Positions 47,281 to 56,901 of a stretch of 64,000 bases of DNA are shown one piece after another. Origin of the DNA: Ignelater luminosus (Eukaryota; Arthropoda; Insecta; Coleoptera; Elateridae); NCBI GenBank assembly GCA_011009095.1, contig VTPC01090587.1, positions 191,743 through 255,742 on the forward strand. The letters are read 5' to 3'. The position numbers and the translations under genes are program-made. The notes below the pieces were generated by a model. It was given only the letters and a program-made list of their open reading frames with translations, searched no databases and was not told the origin of the DNA. Position 1 is the stretch's first letter, and every line of letters begins with the position of its first letter.

Positions 47281-47804
47281 CTGGGTGTTAAAAAACTATT
47301 TAAATATTTATGACCAAAAACAAGTAAACAAGTTATAATAAACATAGATTCGCAAATCAACTGTTTTCGAGGTAAGAGCGATTTTCGTTTTTGTAAATTT
47401 TTGTAGTTTTTAGCATTCACTATCAGAAAACAGCTTAAAATCGACTGCGAACTGATTGATAAAGCGAGTGTCATATGAAAACAAAATGTTTTACTTAAAG
47501 TTGTGGTTTCTTTGATTAAATCACATTTATCTGGAAAACAGCACTGCAAACTGAAAATAATAAAATTTATAAAAACATTTGTTTTACACTTTAGAGAAAG
47601 TCGTGATTTCTTTGAATAAGCAACCAAAAAAAACGCTTTTAACTCGAAAACTGATAATGAAAGTTGTGGCTTTCTTTCTCTTTCAAAAACAAAAATCGCT
47701 CTTATCTCAAAGACGGTTGATTTGTGAATCCATGTTCATTCAGACTCTTTTTTACTTGTTTTTGGTCGCCCCTTAAATGTTTAAACTTTTTTTTTAACAT
47801 TCAG
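47281..47804. mobile_element. Foldback MITE
   Basis: Tips CTGGGTGTTAAAAAA and TTTTTTTAACATTCAG lead into arms of about 120 bp (47281-47400 and 47680-47804) sharing GACCAAAAACAAGTAAA and AAGAGCGATTTTYGTTTTTG. The middle contains diverged internal repeats (AAAGTTGTGGTTTCTTTGA and AAAGTCGTGATTTCTTTGA). No coding capacity. Confidence 0.75.
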
Positions 47805-47935
47805 TATTGTTACAGGTTTATTTTAGGGGAAAATGTTTTGTATTAGAAAAATAATTATTATTATGAATTAACAAGTTTATAGCCAAATAACACAATTATA
47901 GAAAGAATAATTAACATCAAAAACTTCGTCTAGAG

Positions 47936-48156
47936 CGGTGATTCTCAACCACTGTGCCAGTTCTACCTTCCTAGCTGGGGCTGACTGAACCAATGCGCAT
48001 GACTATTACAGTTCTGGACTGGTTCTAGATTTAACCCAAACAAAGCTATATACTAATTTAGTAAAATTCTTTTAAATCTATTTTATCGTTAGTGTGCCGC
48101 CAAATTTTTAAATTATTAAAAGTGTACCGTAACGAAAAAAAGGTTGAGAATCACTG
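47936..48156. mobile_element. Non-autonomous hAT element, copy A
   Basis: The ends are CGGTGATTCTCAACC and GGTTGAGAATCACTG, the CAGTGRTTCTCAACC tip known from many hAT elements. The interior matches copy B (51696-51961) in reverse orientation. The 8-bp flanks gtctagag and atttaggg agree at five positions, so the target duplication is eroded. It lies about 300 bp upstream of SmD2. Confidence 0.85.
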
Positions 48157-48470
48157 ATTTAGGGCCTTAGTTCATCTTGAAACTAGAAGAGTTCAAAAAA
48201 GAATTTTAAGGGAATTCGAATCCGGGAAGGTTGGCTGCATTGAAAGAATCATCGTGAAGATAACTGCTTACATATAACGTTTCAATTGCGTTTGATCGGT
48301 ATAACCTCTACGTTGTGTACCTTGTGTACGTGCTGTTAACGTTTCTGATTTTTTTTGTATGAAATTGGGAAATTGGTTAGCTACATTTGTAAAAATCACT
48401 TGAAAGTAAACGGAGCTATCCTGTTTATGATTTTTCCAATTTGTGAAGGTTTCACCAAAAGACTAACATA

Positions 48471-48879
48471 ATGTATGTACACATATTCCTCTGAATATAA
48501 TTCTTTTTACAAACATGTTTTCAGGTCTCTAACAAAGCCAAAATCCGAAATGACCGCAGAAGAGTTACAAGCACGAGAGGAAGAGGAATTTAATACAGGA
48601 CCGTTGTCTGTGTTGACACAATCAGTGAAAAACAACACTCAAGTGTTAATCAACTGTCGTAATAACAAAAAACTTTTAGGCCGTGTAAAAGCATTTGATC
48701 GTCACTGCAACATGGTGTTGGAAAATGTAAAAGAGATGTGGACTGAGGAGCCACGACCTGGTAAAGGCAAAAAGAAAGCTAAACCAGTTAATAAAGATCG
48801 TTTTATATCTAAGATGTTTTTGAGAGGTGATGCGGTTGTTTTAGTAGTACGTAATCCAATGCCTACCTCTAATAAGTAA
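48471..48879 (+). CDS. SmD2: Small nuclear ribonucleoprotein Sm D2
   Basis: The reading frame is join(48471-48472, 48525-48879), 118 residues, the same length as the human protein. SmD2 is one of the seven Sm-ring proteins that bind the uridine-rich Sm site of spliceosomal snRNAs U1, U2, U4 and U5 in the nucleus. Sequence marks are [20 protein letters not shown] at the N-terminus, the Sm1 motif ([20 protein letters not shown] and [12 protein letters not shown]), the D2-specific basic insert [14 protein letters not shown], and the Sm2 motif [16 protein letters not shown]. The start codon is split: AT is the last two bases of exon 1 and G the first of exon 2, across a 52 bp intron (GTATGT...TTTTCAG). 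The ATG at 48475 is inside that intron and would add an unrelated leader. The gene is intact. Confidence 0.97.
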
Positions 48880-48892
48880 TTTATTTTTAAAT

Positions 48893-48967
48893 AAGTATTT
48901 GATAAATAAGAATTAAGTTTTTTAAGATATAAGTATTTGATAAATAAGAATTAAGTTTTTTTAAGAT
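48893..48967. repeat. Two-copy tandem repeat of about 37 bp after SmD2
   Basis: The unit AAGTATTTGATAAATAAGAA plus TTAAGTTTTTTAAGAT occurs twice in direct succession within the presumptive 3' UTR, beginning just after the SmD2 stop. Each unit carries a TTTTTAAG run. Confidence 0.85.
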
Positions 48968-50166
48968 GTAACTTGACAAAATTAATAGTAATAAACTTGA
49001 CTAGGGTTTTCGAATATAATCAAACCGCCATGGGTTGTTTGCAAGGTAGGAACCAAATTTAATTCATGCATAAGTTACATCCAAGAACACTAAATTGGCA
49101 GAAATAGTTTACATAATAATACATTTATGTCTGTGTTATATTGTTAATGTTATACATAAATCAAAGCCAGCGCCTACCCTGGAAAGGAACTATGCCTGAA
49201 TGTAATTGGGGGTCAAATTGCAGAGTACTGTCCCACAGTTACATAAAAGTGCAAAACTGCCATAAATGATAATGAAAGGTCAGCAAATTATGAAATAAAA
49301 TACTTTGTCACTGGCGCACCAGTTGTGTTAAATTTACAAATGTGTAATTATGCAACATTTTTTGTGATTATTCTCAATCATTATTTAAGCATTTTCTCAA
49401 ACTAACATTTGAAAATATCTTTAGTTTTAAGATTTAAACAGATCATGAGATATCATTATTTTTTTAAGCACTGTGTTATTTAAAAGGCATTAGTTCTATA
49501 AAATGTATGTGTTACCAGAAAGAAACATGTAACATGTATTCTTTGATAAATATATTACTTTGATATTAAATTGTTTTTCTTTACGATACGAAACTATACA
49601 GTAGTTATGAAAAGGTGAATTGGAGAAATTTATTTATGAATATAAATCCTTCAACACCATTATAAAATATGACTTTAGACATTGAGTGCACTGCGGGATG
49701 CTCAGCTGCAGAGGTTCTAACTAAATGAATCCAGATTGTATGCTCAGTTTGTTAGCATTCTCAAAGGTAGTACTGAGGACAGTGCAAATCTAGTTCAACC
49801 TTGAATCAAAAAAATTCAATATTTTGACAACACAGCAGCAGAATCGTTCAAGGAATCATTTTCGTCTTAATTCTACGTGTAACAAACATGTTCTAAATAT
49901 TACCTTGTCAAATTTTTAAATGCAGTTTTGACGTTAAATGTGCTGTATACAACGATGTCAGATATAAATGACGAAATTGTAGTCAATTTTGATGTCAAAT
50001 TTAACACCGTGTCAGACGGCCCTAACTGAGATCTATCTTGACTGCAAAACTACATTTACAACTCTTGATTTGTAAATAACTACATACACATTATTGTCAG
50101 GATAGCTAATATGAAAGTTACTTTTTTAAAATCAAAAGTTACATTTTCAACTAATTTTTTGTAGAA
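48968..50166. other. Intergenic DNA, no supported gene
   Basis: AT-rich; nothing recognised. Confidence 0.4.
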
Positions 50167-50682
50167 AGGTAATATCTATTTCACATAAAGAGATACATGT
50201 GTCACAGATTTATTTTTAATCAAAGACAACACGCACCTATTTAAAATGTATGTTGAAAAAAGAGATACATATGGAACCGTTAGCATTCCATTTACATAGA
50301 AGGTGTATGACAAGGATAACTCTAGAAGCAGTAAACGTGATTGCAGGTAAATTTAAGCTGTTTCGAAAATGTCAAACGTATTTGAATTTTCAAATTGATA
50401 TTTGTTTACATTTAAACAACAAAAACAGTTCTTTTGAGAATTATAATTAAACAATGTTGCGTTTATTAGTTTTAAAGTAAGTAGTAAGATTAATAAAAGT
50501 TAATTCTAAAATGAATTTAATGTGTACTTTTTAAGAATTGTTTTCAATTATTGTTTGTCTGTCAATCTACCACTGCTAAAATAGGATGTGTAGAAAGTTT
50601 TCAGTTGGGCCATTTATTGATTTGAAGCATCTGGATCACACGAGTGACACATGTATCTCTTTACGTGAAACAGATATTATAT
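50167..50682. mobile_element. Insertion bounded by about 38-bp inverted repeats
   Basis: TAATATCTATTTCACATAAA at 50170 and its counterpart ending at 50682 are inverted. Both continue through AGAGATACATGTGTCAC. The interior of about 430 bp repeats part of the tip (AAAGAGATACATATGGAACC near 50260) but has no coding marks. It is probably a MITE of unknown superfamily. Confidence 0.65.
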
Positions 50683-50917
50683 ATATAAAGCCACAGTGGA
50701 GCTAGTGGGAGTCGGTTCTGATCAAGGAATCAACGTACGTATAACTAACCAAATAAATAAAAAGTAATCAAGTGCATTGTATTATTAAACACGAACACCT
50801 AAATATTGATGACCCCTAAAACCCACCTGCCAAGTTTCATTAAAAACATTAATAACTCTTGTGAATTTATATTTATTTTATTAATGAGCAAATGGTTTAA
50901 CTTTGTGTTTTATTTAG

Positions 50918-51115
50918 GTTTTGATCAAGGTTTTTGTAGGAGTAGAGTTTATTGATGACGATGGAATTGCACTAGTCCATTCATCTTGGATAACACCAAG
51001 AAAAACGGAGATTGTTTGGCCGGCGAACAAACAGCAGAGTCAATTTGACAAAACTATTAAAACAGAAGAAGAACCATCAACAGAAACTAACTGGAGGTTA
51101 TATCCAATTAATATA
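50918..51115 (+). pseudogene. Isolated exon resembling the N-terminal domain of DUF4806-family proteins
   Basis: After a TTTTATTTAG acceptor, the plus strand is open for about 66 codons: KVFVGVEFIDDDGIALVHSS, WITPRKTEIVWPANKQQ, then TETNWRLYPINIL, ending near a weak GT donor (51116). The arrangement (GVEF, W, WP, NW.xY) resembles the N-terminal domain of an insect family of uncharacterised nuclear proteins with a C-terminal DUF4806 domain. I could not find the next exon of that family. It may be a lone exon, a relic, or the first coding exon of the gene at 56902-62862; splice phase to that exon does not match with the donor I see. Confidence 0.4.
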
Positions 51116-51695
51116 TTGTATTTTAATTTCTCCATGCTTCCTGTATCTCATTAACGTTTATGTACTACTTATTATGCAGTTATTTTCTTTTGTAAATGCT
51201 TTTATTTTGAAAAATAAAAAATTAACCTAAAATATACGTTTTAAAAAGTCATATCTGTCACTAAAAGGTAAATAATTTGTAATAATACCGACGTCATAAT
51301 CTCGTCTAAAAAGTGACGTCGTAGGGATCTGTCATATTTTCGTCTTTTTAACGTAACTATTACTCAAAACTCGACGTAAAAATGACAAATACGATGACTT
51401 AAGAAAGACGTCCTTATGACTTGAACCTGTTAGCTGGGATACTGAGCCGAAGTCGAGGGTTTTCTTATTGATTCGAGAGGAGGGATATCATTGTACCGAA
51501 CGGAGATAGTGGACTTTCGTACAGGAGGACCTCTATTGTGAAACAAAGAGTTAAAGATATAAAAAAATAAATTATGAGGTTAAGTTCCTAAAAGCTATAT
51601 TTTCTTTAAAAGGTGTCTTTGGATATATGAACATTTTGTCTTGAAATAAACCTTGAGGAATTGTCCGTTTAATATGTAAAAAGAAGCTTCCAAGA
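51116..51695. other. Intergenic or intronic DNA
   Basis: Around 51280-51370 there are several ACGTC/GACGT-containing words (CCGACGTCATAATCTCGTC, AAAGTGACGTCGTAGGG). No gene is evident. Confidence 0.35.
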
Positions 51696-51961
51696 CAGTG
51701 ATTCTCAACCTTTTTTTCGTCACGGTGCACTTTTAATAATTTAAAAATTTGGCGGCACACTAACGATAAGATAGATTTAAAAGAATTTTACTAAACTAGT
51801 ATATAGCTTTGTTTGGGTTAAATCTAGAACCAGTTCAGAACTGTAATAGTCATGTGCATTGATTCAGTCAGTCCCTGCTACGAAGGTAGAACCAATCGAA
51901 TAGGTATTTGTAGTGGCGGCACATTTTAAAAATCTCGCGGCACAGTGGTTGAGAGTCACTG
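51696..51961. mobile_element. Non-autonomous hAT element, copy B
   Basis: The ends CAGTGATTCTCAACC and GGTTGAGAGTCACTG are flanked by ttccaaga and ttctaaga (7 of 8 identical), an 8-bp target duplication typical of hAT. The interior shares long stretches with copy A in opposite orientation (for example ATTTGGCGGCACACTAACGA). Copy A lacks about 45 bp of the segment near the GGCACATTTT end. Confidence 0.88.
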
Positions 51962-53229
51962 TTCTAAGATGTTGGAGCTAGAACCATTCCACAAATGTAA
52001 TGTAAATGTGCGCCAACTCCCCACCTATAGGATGCAGCTAGATGATGTAGGCATAGCACAATACATTAAAAATACACTAAAACTGCAAACTTTATTAATT
52101 TCTTATAGCGAAGCGAATTATTTTATTTAATATTTTTCTTCACTGTCGTATCTAGAATTTTATGCAGATTTAGAAAATATCATCAAAATACTAGGGTGCC
52201 ATTTAAAAATTAAAAATTGATATCAATTACGCGGAACTGGATAATTGAATTAATTTTTTTCCTGTCAAAATGTAGATAAGATAGTCTAATATACCCCCAA
52301 GGGTTATTTTTCCGCTATCGGTATTGCTACAATGAGACTGTTTCCAGACTTTTGGCTAACCCTTCATATACAGTTAGGTGAATTCAAGGACAAGGTATAT
52401 TTAATCTTTTTTATTTTACCTACGGTGGTTTATCATGGTGATATTAAGATTGTTTTAAAATACCGTAATGATTAGATTTGAATTTTAAAATTGAAAAGAT
52501 AAGAGTCAGTTCAGTTTTATTTCTAGTATTAAGTTATAATTCATAACTTTGTAGAATTTATATTCATAATTAGTTTCATTTTGTTTATAAGAAAATTTTA
52601 TTAGCTATTCCTGAAAGACTGTTAATTCTTATTAAAGATTTTAAAATAAAGGAAAATACATAATTATCTGTAGTGATAAAACTTTGACTTAACCTTTGTT
52701 TAAAAGTTTTAATAGCTTATTATTCTAACAACTTTTCTTAGATTAATTATGTACAAAGGCCTTTTAGGGACTAAGGTGTTATTTTAAATAAGATTTGGTT
52801 TATTAACTTTCATTGCCCACTTGTTCATTTGTACTTATTTTGGTTTATATATTTATTAAATGTATTAAATGATGTTTTTCTTTTATTTATTATAAGAGGG
52901 CATTAAGTACCGACATTTTTTTATCGCAACTGCTAAGCTCTTTGGTTTCTTCTTTTTCCAAAGATAGGTACTGGTAAGTTTATTGATTGTTAATAATAAA
53001 AGAAGTGGCATCTCTGGACTAGAAGCAGGGAATACTCCCACGATCCCTCAAAATCTAGGAGGAATCTTGGAATTTTCAAATTTAAGGAAGCAATTTAATA
53101 ACTACGGAGCTTAAAACTGCTACAAAGTGTTCCTAAATGTTTCTGGATCCAGCTAGCTATGGAATCTATTTGATGTGCCGCCTTGGCAGTCTATTTCAAC
53201 AACTAATACGTAGTTGTTTTCTGTCATTT
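51962..53229. other. AT-rich stretch, no gene seen
   Basis: No domain-bearing frame or repeat recognised. Confidence 0.4.
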
Positions 53230-53475
53230 GTCAATTGCAAATGTCATTTATTCCAACCGTATCGCTCACCCGACTTGGCGCCTCTTGGTTTTTCCATATT
53301 TGGTATTTTAAAAAACTTGGTTTACAAAAGAAAAATGGAGAAGTTAAACGAATTGATGTAAAAAATCACAAATTAGTGTCATGACATTCTCCAAAATATC
53401 TTTGAAAATAAGAAACGACGAATAAGAGCATGTCTGAATCACAATAGGGAGCATTTTCAAACGTTTATGTAAAAT
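53230..53475 (+). mobile_element. C-terminal fragment of a DDE_3/mariner-like transposase
   Basis: Reading through one stop and one shift gives YRSPDLAPLGFSIFGILKNL, then VYKRKMEKLNELM, followed after a stop by ILQNIFENKKRRIRACLNHN and REHFQTFM. SPDLAP(L)xFxxFG marks the third catalytic acid region, but the usual Asp is replaced by Gly here. Only the last quarter of the protein is present. Confidence 0.7.
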
Positions 53476-55306
53476 TTAAAATAAGGGAAGCTTTATTCAT
53501 TTTTGAATAAATAAATAATATGTTAAAAAATTCTTAAAAGATATTTTAATTATTCCTGTTTATGTTATTAACCCATTGCGATCGTATCATTATTTATATA
53601 TTGTTAGCTACTGAATTTTTGTACCTGTCAAATTTTGCATTAAAATATTAAAATGTTTTTCCACGAACATAAAATTAAAACTCATCGGCTGTATTTTTAT
53701 TTTATAACATTGAAATTCCTTCGATTTTAGTTCTAAATTTTGTTTATAATTATCAATTTAGTGTGTATTTAAATTTCATTTGTGGTAAAAAATTTATTTT
53801 TTTCCTTATTTTATTTATTTCTTGGAAACTCCGACGCGGCGTTTATCAAAGCGCTTGCAGTCGCTTAGTCGCCTAGACAAAGGGTAGTTTCTCCTTTTTG
53901 TTTTACCGCTTCTGCCGACAACAGTTTTGGCGCGAATGGAAGTCCGCATCACAATGCACGGGTGTACTTTAAAAATCTTTCGTTTGAAATAGAGTTTGCC
54001 GCGTATTTGTCCGCTTGCGAGATTCACGCCGACGACGGAATTTTCCTTTGAATTTGGTGTCCACGCCTGATGTTTGCATAAGCAAACTCAAGCCTCAAGC
54101 CGCTTCTCCGCTGTCAACGAGAGTAAGATAATTTACTTTATAGTTCTTTATTGAATTTGTATATGTACGTTCATCCTAACTGTAGGAAATTTATTCTGCA
54201 ATAATAAGTTTCTAAATTTTTTTTAACAATAACTTGTAAAGAGCGTTCTCAGGAAAAATTCTATTTCTTCCTTCTTTTGCAATAGTGAAATATTTACGCT
54301 TTTTTTTTTTAATAAGAGGGCAACAACAATAATTGTAATTTAACGTTGTTTTAAACACATATACAGTTATGCGCAAACTAAATGTTTGTTTTACATTAAA
54401 AATTCATGTAGATGAATAATTCAAATTATAATCATTTAAGATTTATTCGTTTTCTATTACATTTCATGTTCATAATTTTGTTTGTTAGTCAACAAACTAA
54501 TGTAAACTTTCTATGTTGCGTTCTCATTTGAGTTTGGTTTGAAGTAAGTTATTTCAGGATAAGTTATATATATATTTATAAAAATTAGACTCCCACTTTA
54601 TTTTGTATTGAACCATTGAAAACCAGGCTGGGGTGCAGTAATTGGTGTGCGATTTGAAACCGCCACTTCATTATCTATTTGACGTGTTTTATTTTATATT
54701 TATGAGATCCAGGGTGAGCATTGGTGACCGAGGGACCTGACTATCGAGTGTCAGTCAGTTGTGCTCATTAGTTGAGCACTTATTATTAATGTGATTGACT
54801 TTATTTAGGCATAAGCACTGAGTGTGAGTAAGTATTGGTATATTTGTTTATTTGTATGTACAGTGTCGACGCATAATACAGTATTTTATCTTTAAACTGG
54901 GTGTTTCTAACGCATGGTCACCTTGGTAATACGTCGCTTTCTTTTGGATTGACTCCTGACGACCTTAGACTTTGACATCTTTAATTCTGAGTTGAGTTTT
55001 TTTGAGCTCGAATAGAGCCTTTTCAGATTTTGAGGTAAGTTCATCTTGAACCCTGCCCTTCTCCGATTAAGAGCTACGGGAATGAACTTCTTCCGTCCTC
55101 TCGTAACGAGACTAGACCTCCTTTTCAGGTTTTTCCCGTTACACAACGCAGAAACACAACTGTTCGATGAAGTTCATTTTACAAATCGGTGTGTGCTACG
55201 CATTCCATTGAAGTTTGTCTATCTTATTTTGTTTGTGATACGCCTATGGCGACATACATTCTTGTCAAGTATGATGATTTACCCTGCCTTCTCTAACTAA
55301 TAGTAG
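53476..55306. other. Gene-free stretch with two very basic short open frames
   Basis: The minus-strand frames 54027-53815 (70 codons) and 55146-54907 (79 codons) are rich in Lys and Arg and sit in locally GC-richer DNA. Neither has a recognisable domain, signal peptide or splice context. The rest is AT-rich, with nothing recognised. Confidence 0.35.
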
Positions 55307-55385
55307 TAGCTCAGTGGTTCAAGCACACAGCATAGTAATCAAATTAGCGATTATTATTGTCCCTGGTTCGAATCCCGGTCGAAGA
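55300..55385 (+). repeat. tRNA-like sequence (tRNA-derived SINE head)
   Basis: A box TAGCTCAGTGG (55307-55317) and a perfect B box GGTTCGAATCC (55365-55375) are present. The T arm pairs at 4 of 5 positions. The A-to-B spacing is long (about 48 bp) and no acceptor stem forms, so this is a Pol III promoter-bearing repeat rather than a working tRNA. Confidence 0.6.
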
Positions 55386-55937
55386 TTTACGAAAAAAAGT
55401 AAATTGAAAATGAAAAATAATAAACCAAACTGCCTTTCTTAGGGCAAAACGCTTGAAGCGGAAACAGCTTCCAAAACGTCGCGATAAGATATCGCAACAG
55501 TGTGGTAATAGCCTAATTAACATGTCAAATGAGAATCCATACTCATCAACTTTTAGACAACATTTAATACATTTTTACCACCGCACACCGCGAACGAACT
55601 AGATTACTCAAATCTGTGCATTCGAAGTGCGCAGACTCTGTACTCATTAGTCATTACCCCATACGCGAAAGGTTTGATTTGCCTCCATATATAATTTCTC
55701 TGGTTACCAGCCGCTTCTGATATAATGTAATATAAATATAAGGAATCGCAATAAATGTTTTTATCAATACAATCAAAATATTGTTATCCAATAAGTTTTT
55801 ATCTTGTCGATTAGATTAGACCACATAAGTTTATTTTGTTACTGATGTAAACAAGCATACTCTTAGTACATACAAACTAGATACGTGCACTACTGCAACT
55901 TGTTAGTACCTAGACTACGAGGATTATGATATCCACT

Positions 55938-56554
55938 CAGGGCCGCGCCGACCCTCACCTGCGCCTGTGTGCGAAACTTATAAAGCGCCTCTTTGATTTT
56001 GTTAAATTGACAAAAAGAAAACTCATACTACATAATAATTATTGTATATTTATTAACTTAATTGCAAAAACATAGTAACAACCGCGGCTCTTTAAATAGG
56101 TAATATAGAAATAAAAATCGGACATAAAGATACAACCGATTAGTTCAAATATAAATTAAACCCACGGACGTAAATATCGCATTTGCCTCAATATCACTTG
56201 TTGCATACATTTTAATAATAATTATAGTACACTATATGCAAATATTTATTTTCATTAAGGTGAAACAAAAGTAGAACAGTTACCGACTTTTTTAATTAAG
56301 AAAATTGGTATTAAATAACATTTTCACAGAGGGCACGAGACTTAATTTTTATATACATAGGTATATTCAGATTATCAATTAAAAAAGTTGATTTGAAAGA
56401 ATGTCGGTAACTACATAGCAGTACAGGGCCTTTCGTTTCACCATTAAGGGCGCCGACAGTTTTACCTAATACCTCAGGGGCGCCGCGAGGCGCCCCTTGG
56501 CATCTGGCGCCTGTGTGCACTGCACACATCGCACATATGGGCGGCGCGGCCTTG
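55938..56554. mobile_element. GC-rich non-autonomous hAT element with perfect target duplication
   Basis: The ends CAGGGCCGCGCCG and CGGCGCGGCCTTG are inverted. Both flanks are tatccact (55930-55937 and 56555-56562), an exact 8-bp duplication. The element is 617 bp. Its outer parts are far more GC-rich than the surroundings (GGGGCGCCGCGAGGCGCCCC near 56475 is itself a strong hairpin) and its interior is AT-rich. No transposase is encoded. Confidence 0.92.
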
Positions 56555-56901
56555 TATCCACTATCTATCCACTTATTATGTTCTTACTGTGTTCTGTATG
56601 GTGGTTCGGTACTTCCCTCACTCGGGAGTTCGGTATGGTTCATTACACTGTGCAGTTTACAGTTTAATAGGCTGTTACAAGCTTATGTTATTATTGTAAA
56701 AGTGTATTTACATAAATAATTCTAAAAAAGACGCAATAGAAAGACTATAACAAAATATAGTAGAATAATATCTTATGGTCATATGGAAATATAAGTAATA
56801 TGTAGGTATATTATAGACCGCGGCTAATGCAGCAACGATAGTGACGTGCATTGCTACATATGTATATTAATTACATACTTATGTTTACTTTTGTATAATA
56901 G

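Noticed and set aside
47265-47627. A 120-codon minus-strand frame
   Set aside because: It lies across the arms of a foldback element. Its composition is that of complemented A-rich repeat DNA.
48475-48879. A 134-residue SmD2 frame starting at the ATG at 48475
   Set aside because: The extra leader is intron sequence. Splicing 48473-48524 gives the conserved N-terminus and the family's exact length.
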